Shown: positions 46,796 to 58,660 of the stretch, piece by piece
Layout of the letters: each line of letters opens with the position of its first letter
Position numbering within the stretch: the stretch's first letter is position 1
Source: Lotus japonicus
Taxonomy: Eukaryota > Streptophyta > Magnoliopsida > Fabales > Fabaceae
NCBI RefSeq assembly: GCF_012489685.1
Contig: NC_080041.1
Location: 29,439,780 to 29,503,779 of the forward strand
DNA: 64,000 nucleotides
Direction: 5' to 3'
The notes under the pieces: model-generated
What the model was told of the DNA's origin: nothing
The model's input: only the letters and a program-made list of their open reading frames with translations
Database searches by the model: none
Program-made: the position numbers and the translations under genes

Positions 46796-47591
46796 CTGCA
46801 GGGCATTCATATGCAGGCATCAGTACCCAAAATGTTCAGAAGCTCACTCAAAACCCCAATGCAAAATCTTGTTCAAAATGTTCTCTCTTTTTTTTTTGCC
46901 AATAAAATGTTCTCAATATTACAACAAAGAGAAAGGATGAAAAAGCTGAAGCCAAGTCTTCAGCTTGTTACAGAACAGATAATCCCAACCCACATGCCCT
47001 AGCCTTCAGAAAGCAAAACCCAGAAACACATTCCCTCTTCTACAATCTCAGTGGTTCAAAAAATTTCAAAAAGTTCAAAAATTAATAAAATAAAATTGAA
47101 AAGCAGATAACTTTGGTAAGTATTATCCACCAGTTTTGCTAAGAAACTCACAATCTATAAGAATAAAAGTAAGAGACTTTAGCTAGATTCAAACCATGTA
47201 AAAAATTGAAAAGAAGAAATCTTTTAGCTCCAGAATCACTAGCAAAACATAGTTCTTGGAAATCATTCAGACCCCTTTTTTTCTTCACAGGATTGAAATT
47301 TGAAAATACAATAGCTACATAACAACACAGGGTAATGAAACAGTAGCTAAATTGCAGAAAAATGGACTAATAAAAAAAAAAAAAAAAAGGGTCAAGCATG
47401 TTACCGACGAAGACCCAGTTGAAAAGACCCTAAAACATGAGCTACCCATTTGAGCCATTGAACTGAAAATGCCTCAAACAACCCCAAAATTCCAATGCAT
47501 AGTAAAAAAATCAGTTCTTTAATGCCACAACTAGTTATCAGTGAACAGAGAAATGCAAGTAACAAAAAGAAAAACCCAGATCAAAATACCT
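46796..47591 (-). other. FPP 5'UTR intron (inferred)
   Basis: A minus-strand donor AAAG|GTATTTTG at 47589 and an acceptor CTGCAG at 46796 frame it. The leader exon upstream is rich in CT, as in many plant leaders. Confidence 0.55.
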
Positions 47592-47724
47592 TTGACCAGT
47601 TGATGCCAACTCAACCAAACCAAGAAAACAATAAATGGAAGCAAAGGAAGGGAAGAGAGAGTGTCAGAAAGTGTGTGTAGAAGAGAAGAAAAAGAAGATA
47701 CTCAACAATGGTAGTAAATGACAA

Positions 47725-47760
47725 TAAATAAATAAATAAATAAATAAATAAAATAAAACA
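47725..47760. repeat. (AAAT)n microsatellite
   Basis: About eight AAAT units lie near the FPP transcription start. Confidence 0.95.
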
Positions 47761-47899
47761 ATAATTAAAATGGGCAGAGGCAAAAAAAAAAAAAAAAACC
47801 TGTAGAATGTCAGAAAGAAGAGTAACAGTGAGTGAGTGAGCATTCACATAGCAAAACAACACAGCAGGTAGAAGATAATAATGGATTTGGAGTTTCTTT

Positions 47900-48730
47900 T
47901 TCTTGTTTTTTCTTAGCTATATATAATTATTATTGATTTTTTAATATATGGTTTCTTAATTTTATTTTATTGAGTTGATGTATGATTATTATTATTTTAA
48001 AATAATGTAAGAATAGAAGGCCATGTGATTGTAAGCGTGTCAGAGGAGTGTGAGATTGAAGGATGAGCTTGTGTCGTGTGAGTGGGGGTGCGTGACCACA
48101 AAACACTTTTTCAGCTTTTTACCAAAATGTTTTTTTCTATATTTGTGTTTATTAATTTGAACTTGAGCTGCACTTATTCCCGCCCAAGGTCACTCATTCA
48201 TTCATTTATTGTCCATCTATTTTCCACAAATAATATTTTACTTATTTAGTTCAAAACTCAATTTTCACTCACACTATTTTCCGATGTATTAAAAAAAAAA
48301 TCACTCACCCTGAGAGTGGGACAGATAGTAATATGATATATGATATATAATAAATAAAAATGAGATGAAAGGAAAAATATAGCTTGATTTATAATATTTT
48401 CTCCCTTACTCTACTAATGATTAATGAATGTATCTACGTCCCATAAAAAAAAATTAATGTGTCTATGTGAATCGAACTTCCAATGCCAACCTTGCCTCTG
48501 TATATATTTTTTTACTTTGTTACATACGGTAAACGTCCCTTCCCATCGTTAGGCCATTTTTGGCTCTTCAGCTGTTTAAAATTGTATAGTAGCTTATGAG
48601 AATGTGAGGAATGCTATTAGCTCGTGAACTTTGGGAGATTTCAGCTTGTTTGTGTTTTGAGTTTAAAATAGAGGCTTGTTTGGTAGACCGTATTATGCAT
48701 GATAATATAAGTTTATATAATACGTTATAA
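47900..48730. other. Intergenic upstream of FPP, no gene
   Basis: AT-rich. No frame or repeat boundary was recognised. Confidence 0.5.
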
Positions 48731-48862
48731 GTTTGTCCCCAAAGGTTAGCTCAAGTGGTAAGAGTTAAGAGACATAAAGGTTGAGTGAGATGAAGGGTCC
48801 AGGGTTCGAACCCTAAGGAGAGACTAATTTACTAACAACTAACATTTGCCTATAAAAAAAAG
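48731..48862 (+). mobile_element. tRNA-derived SINE, copy A
   Basis: A-box-like TTAGCTCAAGTGGTAAGAG and B-box GGTTCGAACCC are 50-60 bp apart, followed by a 3' body ACTAATTTACTAACAACTAA and an A-rich tail. It is similar to the inverted copy near 53.4 kb. Confidence 0.78.
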
Positions 48863-49016
48863 GTTTTGAGTTTATTCATTGTTTGGTGTTAACATAAGTT
48901 TATCTTTCAATTTTCTCTTATACATTCAAATGATGGATTATTTAATGCACCTTATAAATGATGAATAAGGTCGTATAAGACTATGACGCATAAGCTATTT
49001 TAAATTATTTAATCCA

Positions 49017-49560
49017 TTGTCCCAACACCACCATCGCCACTACCACAATCCCCGCTATCGCCACTGTCATTGTTTCCATCACCACCACTCCCGCTGCCAC
49101 CACCACTCATTGTCACCACCACCTTTTGCCACCGTCACTGTCACCCTACAACATTGTTGCCACCGCCACCACAGCCAGCTCCACCACCACGACCATTGCT
49201 GCCTCCACCACCATCATCACCACTAGCATCACAATTGTTAGAGTCCCACATTGGCTAGAGATGTAACCAATCAAGTGCTTATGAAAGATAGAGCAACCCT
49301 TAACTCTTGAGCTAGCTTTTGGGTTGAGTTAGACCTTGCTAATTCAAATAACAACTCCTCTACCGCCACAATCCACCTCCACTACCACTGTCGTTGCCAC
49401 CACTACACCCATACCCACCATCCATCGCCACTACCACCACTGTTGTCGCCACAGTCGCCCTTCGCCACAACAATTACCACCAATATCGTCCTAAAACACT
49501 ACCACCACTATCGCTACCGCCACTGCCACCACCACTTCCAAGTCTCTCTTTAAATAGAAA
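49017..49560 (+). repeat. CCA/CCG triplet-rich low-complexity tract
   Basis: Imperfect CCA, CCG and CAT triplets form His/Pro/Thr-rich open frames in all three plus frames. This is typical of a decayed microsatellite rather than a gene. A TRIM-like piece interrupts it at 49239-49346. Confidence 0.8.
49239..49346 (+). mobile_element. TRIM/LTR-like fragment, copy 1
   Basis: GTTAGAGTCCCACATTGGCT...TAGAGCAACCCTTAACTCTTGAGCTAGCTTTT shares its length and order of words with 63411-63515. The TGTTAG...CCCACATTGG start resembles LTR ends of small retrotransposons. Confidence 0.6.
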
Positions 49561-49939
49561 CAATTAAGTTCAAAATGAACTTTGGCTATTCAGGAAGGCA
49601 AGGTCATGCCACTTAAGGAGCACAACTAAATCAATATCCACAAGTGCTCTTGGGGTTGAAACGTTCGTGAATCTTGAATTCTATTGGGCACGGTCGTGTC
49701 CTTTGGACACCACGGTCATGATGAGAGGAAGCACACCAATCTTCACTTTTTTCCATTTTGCCCGTTTTTCCATTGTATTCTTTTTATTTTCTTTCTATTT
49801 TCACATGCATTTCAGAAATACACTTGAAAACACATGAGTTCTGAATATAAAGTGCAGAAATCAAGTGTAAAATCTTGGGAAAAAATATGGCATAAATCCT
49901 GCATTTAATACGTGCATTACATTCCCGCCAAAAGAAAAT

Positions 49940-50245
49940 CGGGCCCTTAAATCTATTAAGCTAGACGCTTATGGCTTTTAGAGTTGAGTACTTGCTGAGT
50001 CTCAAGCGCCTAAACTCAACAACTCAAGTCCACTACTCTAGATGCTTAGGACTTGGAGGTCGTTGTGTGCCTGCTGCGTCTCAAGCACCTAAACCCGACA
50101 ACTCGAATCTATTAAGTTAGACCCTTAGGACATGGAGTGTTGTGTACTTGCTGAGTCTCATTGGTCTGAACCTGACAACTCATGTCCATTAAGCTAGACG
50201 CTTAAATCTTGGAGAGATGCCGAGTCTCAAGCACCTAAACTCAGG
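49940..50245 (+). repeat. 78-bp minisatellite, about four copies
   Basis: Units with CTATTAAGCTAGACGCTTA and GCTGAGTCTCAAGC.CCTAAAC start near 49952, 50029, 50107 and 50184, a period of 77-78 bp, with noticeable divergence. Confidence 0.82.
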
Positions 50246-52309
50246 CATGATTACCTAAACAGAGGAATCGTCTTAGAAGAGTAAGGGGTTGAAGCTGAAG
50301 ATCAAAACTAAAGTCGGAACGCATGCTTAAATGCATTAACTGGCATACAATAGTATCATACTAAAACTCCATAATGTGAGGTTATAACGGTTACTTAAAG
50401 AGAACTCAAAGGATGATAAGAAACCTTTAAGAGAGAGCCTACTTCAGACGAATAGGCATCTTCACTCATATATGAATTTTGAGACCTATACTTGGAACTT
50501 TCTAGGCTTTGTCGTCGAATTTCCAAAATTTGGAGGAAAAAAAACACATTTCATTCCCTTCCGTCCAATTTATGGGGTAAGAGATGATAATAATGTAATG
50601 TGATAGAAGGGATTCAACTCCCTTCAATTCCATTCCATCTTTATTTAACAAAACTAAACAACGGTATATGTAACCCTCCTTCTATTCTATCACATTCTAC
50701 CTCCTCTTACCAATCCAAATATGGTCTAAAATATGAGCCATTAACTTATTATTCTATATTTTGTGTTGAAGAATAAATTAAATGAGTACGTATGGTATCC
50801 ATAAAACCCTAGATTCAGTCAAAGGACTCTGAGATTATGTCCATGATTAACTCTCATAAAAGTTCAAGTTAGATCAAGGTTACCTTTCATTTAGTTTAAG
50901 GTTAAATGTTGATTCTGTCCAGGAAACACTAGGAACGAGATAAAGCTCTAGAAAAGTTGAATATACATATCTCCCAAGATTGGGAAATTATTTATTTTCC
51001 AAGAGTGGGTCATACCTAAGCTTTGCTATTCCAAATATAAAGTCGACATGATATGATGGTGGTTATGCTAGTCCATTACTTAAGATGATGCTCAGATTTC
51101 AAGAAGAGTAGTTGGCACTTGGCATATCCCTTTTTACTTTAAGCTCTCATCGTGTCAATCTGTAATGTTGGTGAATAAAATGGCATTAAACTGAAACAGT
51201 GAATAGGCTTTGTAACAACTTCCATGGTTGTACACTAAAAAGATTAACAAATCAGATGCCGTGTGTGACCCACTTTGTGTTTTGAGTGGAGGTTCCTATA
51301 CTAGAATTAATATTTATATTTGATGGATACATTCATTTACTAACCACTAATAAACATATGCAAGATGGTGACAATATTTAACCCTAATAAATGCATTCTT
51401 CCTTGCTTTTTGGTTTTCTGTTGGGGCAAAAATATGATAGATAAGGGATTTAATGCGAACCTTGACGCCCGACGGGGAGAAAAGTAAGGTAAAAGATAGA
51501 ATGTCGTGATTCACATATCAACACTCTTTTTATAATTTTCACACTTAAGTGTTTTTAAAAATTCATTTCCTATTATCTATTATTTGAAAGTTAAAATTAA
51601 TTTTGTGAAGTAGCTTCTTTGTTTAATTAACTTTGAGGATATAAAAGTTGATGTATGTTTAGGAAAAAATTAGTCATTAATGCATTTCAATCTCCAACAG
51701 GTTTATGCTTCTTTCCAGGTTAGGATATTGTACAGTGCCTCCTTTAGCAGTGTATTGCATGCTTCTTTTTCATTTGACTTTTTGAGCTTGCTTTCAATCA
51801 AGGTTAGTTAGCCACATGGTAGTAGGCACCATTCTTCTACTTCAAGTAACTGCACCTACATTTATATTCCTAACGTCGTTCTAAGGCCTTATTCGCGTGA
51901 AGGCAACGCATATGTGGGGGGTTATGATAAAACAACTAAAAAGAACAGGGAATGCCCAAAAACTAGTTGAAAACATATAGTAGAGCAAGTATATTGAGTT
52001 AGTAAAACTACACTTAATTTACTTTAAAATACATCTAAAAAATTATATTGCTAGATTAGAGGGTACTCTTGTTTTTTTTGCTAGGTTACTACATTACTAG
52101 GCCCATTAACTAATCACTATATAGTTATCATGTCATGAGTGATGGCCCTGCTTCAGTCCCTGCTTTTCTGGGCTTGTACATATTCAACCTTCCATGTTGA
52201 GTTCCATATGGGCTTCAATAGAACCATGTTGCTTGGATAATCTGTGTCATGCAAGAAGACAAAGTAAAGTTTTTATTTTTTATTTTAGTTAAGTCTCATT
52301 CTCCATAAA
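50246..52309. other. Intergenic, no gene
   Basis: About 2 kb of AT-rich DNA without a credible frame. Single MITE-like ends near 50560-50700 (TTCCATTCC/GGGATTCAACTCCCTTC) could not be paired. Confidence 0.5.
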
Positions 52310-53275
52310 AAAGCTCTGCTAGGGTTAGAAACAAAAGTGCAGCGTCGTTCTCCCCCTTGGGGGATCCTCCTCCGCTAGGGAGGTTCTTCTCCTGCTTAGT
52401 AGGTAGGTCTCTTCACCCACAATAGGTGGGTTTCTTCCACAGTAGATGGATTTTCTACCCAAATAAGTGGGTTTGTCCTTGCTTTATGGCTTTCCTGTTT
52501 TGCTGGCCACCACTCATCTGTTCATGCCTCCACCTTGGCCGTTTTCACTTCCTCCACTGCTCACCGTGTGCGGAGACGCAGATCTGGTTACAAGACGACG
52601 CATGTCGCCGCGTGAGTGCTCCTTCAATCTAGGCTCGAGGCCCCTTTTCCATTCGTGTCTCTCTGGCTGAGCTCTGGGTTGAAAAGGGGTGGTTTGTAGC
52701 TGTTTTAGTTCAGTGGAAGCTTTGACGCGCCGCCGTGCCTTTGTCGTCACTGTACCGTAGCTGCGCCTTCTCTGCATCGTTCGCAACCTTCTTCATCCCT
52801 CTATTCTGTCCTGCTGCTGGTAGATCTGCAGCCTCCCTATTTTCCATTGTGCTAGTGTTGCTAACTTGACTCCTCTAGGTACCGTCGTTGAAGCTTTGTT
52901 TGCTTCTCTGAAGGCTTTTCAATTTGTGCAAATCCGGCAGAGTCGTTTGATTTGCAGTGGAGCAGTTGCTTAAATTTGTACCAAAAATCTTATTACTGTT
53001 CGGAAACTCAGGTTGTTATGCTAGTATTCTTAGGTTTTTAGGGTCTGTATGATTTTCTCAGTTTGTCTGGTTGCTTAGATTAGCATGAGTATGCATACCT
53101 TAAGCTTAATTTGTTATCTGATTATGCATTGCAGAATCACGTTTTGGGTTTAAGTCTCACTGATGTAAGTGCCGTTAGACAATCTTTGAATGTTAATCCT
53201 TGCACCGTTGACCAAAAAAAAAAACAGACAAAGTTTTGATTGACCAAAAAAAAAAGCGGACAAAGTTTTGAGTAA
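52310..53275 (+). other. GC-richer segment ending in duplicated poly-A signatures
   Basis: Starts near CTAGGGTTAGAAACAAAAG and ends with GTTGACC plus A-runs. A 40-bp piece (GACCAAAAAAAAAA.C.GACAAAGTTTTGA) is tandemly duplicated at 53210-53270. It looks like a retroposed leader or a truncated non-LTR element. No protein domain is recognised. Confidence 0.4.
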
Positions 53276-53365
53276 GGTATGAGGGGTGTTACTATTGGCA
53301 TACCTGTGAAAATTAATTTCGGAAAGACAATCATTTCTGAAAATTAATTTAGGAAATTAAAGTTT

Positions 53366-53510
53366 TTTTTTTTGTGGCTTTTTTTATAGGTAAATGTTAA
53401 TTGTTAATTATTAGTAAATTAGTTTATTCGCCAGGATTTGAACCCTAGCCCTTCACCATATAAATCCCTTCATTTCTCTTAACTCACCAAGTGTACAATG
53501 TGACAAAACA
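53366..53510 (-). mobile_element. tRNA-derived SINE, copy B (inverted)
   Basis: On the minus strand ACACTTGGTGAGTTAAGAG, then GGGTTCAAATCC (B-box), then CTAATTTACTAATAATTAAC and an A-rich tail. These match the order and words of the SINE at 48731. Confidence 0.7.
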
Positions 53511-53968
53511 GAGGCGTTAAGAGAATCACTTAACATATTTTTTTTAACACATACATCTTTTATAAGAGACAATCATATTTCCGTTGATAACATCAACATA
53601 ATAATAACGGGGTTAGCTTTTAAAGCGAAAGTTATTTCATACACAAGACTCAAACACAAAATCTTACTTAAAAAATTGAACATGCACAACTTAAAATAAC
53701 CACTCAATAATACAAAAACACCTAGTGAATTAATAACACATTTTTTTAACGAAAGTAAATTAATAATACTTAACATTTGTGTATGAGCTAGATTAGTTTG
53801 GGTGAAGCCCATTCACTATTCAACCCATTTTCTGGTTCTTACTTCTTAGAAAGTACGAGCGTTGGATCATTATGGAGTCCTCATCTAGTCGGTTATTGCT
53901 CATCAAATCTTGGTCATTTCGCCAAAATGCCTAAATAGCCCTCATCCTCATAAATGCTTTTATAACTA

Positions 53969-55788
53969 GGCTTAGCATTTCATGCCCCTGATGTATCATG
54001 TTTGTGCAAAAGACACCTCCACTCTATTTTTGTCTATGTTTGTACCCTCAATGATTCTGAAAAGTATAGAAAGTACTCTTCCGTCAGTTTGACGTTAGAA
54101 AACTAACCGAGGGGCTGACGTGGCTTTTCTTTTTATGTTTCCCAATTGCCACGTGTATTATAAGAACAAAAAAAATTCAAAACTCAAAAACCTATCATCT
54201 TCATCTCTTCCCCTATGATCTTCATCTTCTTGTCCATTGTATACAACAACAAAAACCCAGAAAAATAAAAACCCAACAAATCCATGAACACCCAAAACCA
54301 CCGGAACCCATTATCCAAAAAACTAGCAAAATTACATAGATAGAATCTTGACAAATCTCAAGCCAAAAGCCTCAACTTAAAAGAAACTTAACAAAAATAC
54401 TCAAAAACACCCCTAAAACCCAAAAGAGAAGAAACCCCAAAACCCAGAAACTCCCCCAACGGTTAGATGAGAAGCCACTAAAAGTCTGTAAGTGACAAAT
54501 ATTTATCTTCTTCATCATCTTCATCTAAAATTCCAGAAACTAAGGAGAAAATCCAATTTTTTTTCCATCATATCACATGTATACCACAAATTTCATAAGC
54601 AGATCCAAAAATTCTTTAACAAAGGTAACGAAATCAAAATCCATACACAAGAATACATAATATGATTTCGTAACATATCTAAATGTAACCGGTTATCAAG
54701 AAATCAGAAGGTAAAGACAAAAATAAGCTACAAGGTGCACTATGAAGGGGAAAAGCTCGTGCAAAAAAATGTGTGGCAGGAAAAGCCATCATACTCTAAT
54801 GTGGTTTTAACCCATAATACTCAATGGCAAAACCACCGGCCCCAAAATATTCTACTTTTCTTTGTCAAAACCTCTCCTCTGTTCTCCTCTCTCTTCTTCA
54901 GTTCCGCTTCCAAATGTGAAAACTCAGAAATTTGTGACATAACCAAGAAATTTGAGATGAACCCAAATCCGAAAAGAGAGGTTGATGGGTGAACGTGAAG
55001 GGAGGAGAGGGCGTTCAACGACTTCTTCGACGGTGGAATAGAGGGCTGGATCCGAGGAGGGTGCAATCATAGAGAAGTGAGGCGGTGGAACTCGGATCTG
55101 TATCTGAGATGCATGCGAGGGTGTCCAACGACTCCTTTCTTTGTTCTGGACTCAGATTCATAGAGAGTGGATAGAGATCTTCAAGAACGTACCTTCCTTT
55201 CTGAAAAAGGAGGTCGCCGGAGAACACGACCAGAGACGGCAGTCCGCGGCGGAATGAAGGCGGCGACAACAAAGGGACTTTTAGTGGCTTCTCATCTGAC
55301 CGTTGGTTTGCAAAGATGAAGTTAATGGGAATTGATGACTTGATGTAATTGGATTTGGGACTTTAGGGTTTCAATTTTCAATTTCTACTGTTTTTTTTTT
55401 AAAACTAATTTCTCAGGTAAATTACTTGATGAGGAAAATCTTTTCTTCCCCAAGAAAAAGAAAAAAAAAGGATGAATTTTTATTTTTAAGTTTTATTTTT
55501 CTGGATTTTTTTGTTGTATACCATGGAGAAGAAGATGAAGATCATAGAAGAGATGAAGATGATAGGTTTCTTGGTTTTGAATTTTTTTTCTTATAATCCA
55601 CATGGCAATTGGGAAAAATAAAAAGAAAAGCCACGTCAGTCCATCTGTTAGTTTTCTAACGTCAAACTAACGGAGGGGTACTTTCTATACTTTTCAGAAT
55701 CATTGAGGGTACAAACATAGACAAAAATAGAGTGGGGGTGTCTTTTGCACAAACATAATACATCAGGGGCATGAAATGCTTTTAAGCC
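53969..55788. mobile_element. 1.8-kb foldback MULE-type element with perfect 9-bp target duplication
   Basis: TTATAACTA flanks both sides (53960-53968 and 55789-55797). The inverted ends begin GGCTTA (left GGCTTAGCATTTCATGCCCC) and stay complementary for about 300 bp. A further inverted pair (GAGAAGCCACTAAAAGT near 54470 versus ACTTTTAGTGGCTTCTC near 55285) extends the fold. The central 0.6 kb has an open minus frame at 55015-55272 without a recognised domain, possibly a captured fragment. No transposase, so non-autonomous. Confidence 0.92.
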
Positions 55789-55797
55789 TTATAACTA

Positions 55798-56359
55798 TTA
55801 CCCGAGTTCCTCTCCCCCTTTATTGTAATCACACGATCTCCTTCATTCGAGGGAAAATTGTAAGAGGGCATCCTTCCCTATAAAATTTAGATAGGAAATA
55901 CATAATGAGGCATATTCATTTTTCTTAAGAACTCTATTGCTAGTCTTTTTGCCTTGTCTCTCCTAGTACCTAGGGTTTTTTCATGAACATTTTGGCGCCC
56001 ACTCTCGGTCATGGTACAACTTTCTCAAAAGTCTTTAGAATATGCAAATGTGTGATTAATAAATCATGGCTCAAACTCGGAACGGTCGTGCATGGATAAC
56101 ATTAAACACATTGCAGTAATTAATCCCATGATTTTCTTTCAATGTCCCATATTACCCATTCTTTAATTTCGTAAATAAAATTTTCAGAATATTAACATAT
56201 GCGAGAGAAATGTGTTGGCTTTCAAAATATAAAACAATCACAATAAGTGTGTTTGTGCGTTACTAGCACTTCTCTATATAGTAAGATTAGATATCACCTT
56301 AAATAATAATCTTATTCTCTGAAGAACCTCTTCTAAATGAGTCAATTTATTGGGTCTAT
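55798..56359. other. Spacer between two MULEs, no gene
   Basis: AT-rich, no frame. The word TTTTGGCGCCCACTCTCGG near 55988 resembles phrases next to Gypsy primer-binding sites, but no retrotransposon was found. Confidence 0.45.
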
Positions 56360-56731
56360 AATATTATTGGCTTAATTGCAGTTTTCGTCCCTGATGTATA
56401 ACGCTTGTGCAATTTTGGTCCCCTTTGTTTAAAACGTGCAATTTTGATCCACCTAAGTTCTGGACGTGACAATCAAGTCCATCTGTTAGTTCTCCGTCTA
56501 AATTAGCACGCGTGGCTCTCATTAATGACATGGCCTTGGCCCTACTGCCACATAGAACTCCACGTAAATAAAACAGGTGAATTAAAAAAAAATTCAATGG
56601 TAAAAAAAACATTACCCAAATATTTGTCCTTCCAAATTTCCCAATTCTAAACCCTAATAATCAATCGATCGATTGAAGCAGAGATAGGTGAGCAGAGCTT
56701 CCTTCAGAGCTAGAACCATTGACGGAGGAGA

Positions 56732-57199
56732 ATGGACACCAACCATCGACGAGTTCCCCAAGCTTCATCGTCTGCGACTAGCACGAGCGACGGTCATGGC
56801 AGGAGAAGAGTCGTCGTTTGCGATTGTGGGGTTGTTACCCCTCTGAGGACGTCGTGGACAGATGAAAACCCAGGGCGAAGGTTCTATGGCTGTGGCTTGT
56901 ATCAGGTAAGCATGTGGTACTGAATTTGGTGGTTGAATGAGATGCTTTTCTCGATTCTTACCTCATCCCAACAACAATTTTCATTTGGAATATGTCAGGG
57001 AAGGAATAGGAGATGTGGGTTTTTCCAGTGGCATGACCGTGAGTTCAATCAACGCGAGAAGAAGGTGATTGCTTGGTTACTTACTTTGGTTGAAGGCTTG
57101 AAGAAGAAGGAGAAATTTTGGTTTGGGTGTACTGGAATATGCTGCGTAGTCATTGTGGTGTTGCTTATGGTGATTGGCCTTATGTATAGGAAGCTTTGA
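56732..57199 (+). CDS. GRF zinc-finger protein with C-terminal membrane segment (MULE cargo)
   Basis: Two exons (56732-56905 and 56999-57199) encode 124 residues. The GRF finger spans about residues 28-72: CDCGVVTPLRTSWTDENPGR, then FYGCGLYQ and RRCGFFQWHD, giving the CxC...C...C zinc ligands. A charged REFNQREKKVIAWLLTLVEG helix follows, then a 20-residue hydrophobic segment (CTGICCVVIVVLLMVIGLMY) close to the C-terminus, consistent with a tail anchor. GRF fingers bind nucleic acid in DNA-repair proteins such as NEIL3 and APE2; what a membrane-anchored version does is unknown. The ATG lies about 360 bp inside the left TIR, as expected for a gene driven by the TIR promoter. It is intact. Confidence 0.88.
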
Positions 57200-58095
57200 T
57201 TTGTGTTTAGAGGCATGGTTCATTGGTTAGGGGTTTAATGGTTGTGTATGTATTTGAAGGCATGGTGTTTTGGTTACGGGTTCAGAGGTTTAATCTACTT
57301 CATGTATTGGGTTTATGTATTGGGATACATGATGTTTAGAGAATTTGTATGCTGCTTAGAGGCATGGTTGTGTATGCTGCTTAGAGTCATGGTGTTTTGG
57401 TTAGAGGTCCAAAAATGCAATGTATTTGGAGAATGTGAACCTATCAATGAAATTTGTTTTGTTTTATGCATAAATTTGTGTCCAAATTTGCTATGTTTTA
57501 TGCAGAATTTAACTTCAAACTTGTCAAGAATTGCACTTGAATCTTGAATTCCAGAATTGCAATTCAAATCATGAGAATAAACACAATCACTTGAATCATT
57601 CTTGCTTTGTAAAGTTAGACATGAAACAAACCAAAAAAAGTAAGAACCAAAAGTGGATTTCCTTAAGAACTGATCCTAAGAAGGACTATAAATCAGGTGC
57701 ACTTTCTCTGTCAAAATTTCCTCTGTTTTAAGGGAGATTTCACTTGAAACTTGTCCAGAATTGCACTTTCATTGGTGCACTTGATACATTCCAGAATTTC
57801 ACTTGAATCATTCTTGCACTTAAACACATCACATAACTTGTAGAAAATGACATTAAACACAATCTTGTCCAAAATGACATTAAACACATCACATAACTTG
57901 TCCAAAATGACATTAAACAAATTACATAACTTGTCCAAAATGACATGTCAGCCAAATAACATTAAGGCCTAACATTAAACAGAATCTTGTCCAAAATGAC
58001 ATTAAACACACATCACAGCTAAGATCCAAAACACACTAAGTCATAAAATAAGCTTAGAAAATGTTACACAAAATGACAGAATAATGCATATTCAC
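57200..58095. other. Convergent 3' region of the two MULE genes
   Basis: Holds the 3'UTRs and the tandem repeat at 57823-58012. Short frames at 57242-57547 look like repeat-derived noise (AGGCATGGT words). Confidence 0.55.
57823..58012 (-). repeat. Tandem repeat of an ATAACTTGTCCAAAATGACA unit
   Basis: About six copies of CTTGTCCAAAATGACATTAA at roughly 30-bp spacing with small indels, between the two convergent genes. Confidence 0.85.
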
Positions 58096-58330
58096 TTATG
58101 CATTGCTTTCTTGAGTTCCTTGGACCATTTTCTGCTTCTTTCTTGCCCTTTCATCCACTTGAGAAGCATTTGTAACAACTCTTCTTCCTTGTCCTCTTAC
58201 AACACCCGTTCCAGCTCCTGATCCAGTTGCAGACTTTGCAGTCCCTCTCCCAGTACCCCTCACAGATCCCCTTCCAGCTTCAGTTGCAGGCTTTGCATTC
58301 CCTCTCCCAGTTCCTCTTCCAGCACCCCTT

Positions 58331-58660
58331 CCTGCTGCTGAATTGTTCACAACAGCAGTAGCTACAGCTCTTCCTCTCCCAGATCCTCTTCCTGCTGCTG
58401 AATTGTTCACAGTAGCAGTAGCTACAACTCTTCCTCTCCCAGATCCCCTTCCTGCTGCTGAATTGTTAACAGTAGCAGCAGCTACAGTTGTTCCTCTCCC
58501 AGATCCCCTTCTTGCAACTGAATTACTTGGCCCTGCTCTAGTGCCTTGTGCATTACTTGGCCCTGCTCTAGTGCCTTGTGCATTACTTGGCCCTGCTCTA
58601 GTGCCTTGTGCATTACTTGGCCCTGCTCCAGTGCTTTGTGCATTACTTGGCCCTGATCCA
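58331..58660 (-). repeat. Nested 60-bp and 30-bp coding minisatellites
   Basis: CCTGCTGCTGAATTGTT recurs at 58331, 58391 and 58451 (60 bp, 20 residues, NNSAAGRGSGRGR type). TTACTTGGCCCTGCTC repeats every 30 bp from 58523 to about 58660 (10 residues, GPSNAQGTRA type). Both keep the frame of the transposase tail. Confidence 0.93.

Noticed and set aside
49017..49258. Open frames rich in His/Pro/Thr on the plus strand
   Set aside because: All three frames are open because of CCA/CAT triplet repeats; no domain or start context supports a protein.
49940..50245. CRISPR-like array
   Set aside because: Whole 78-bp units repeat with drift; there are no short identical repeats separated by unique spacers, and the genome is a plant.
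55015..55272. 85-codon minus frame in the foldback element as a gene
   Set aside because: No recognisable domain; mentioned only as possible captured sequence.
55980..56015. Possible Gypsy retrotransposon internal start (TGGCGCCCACTC)
   Set aside because: No LTR pair, primer-binding site or gag/pol coding sequence nearby.
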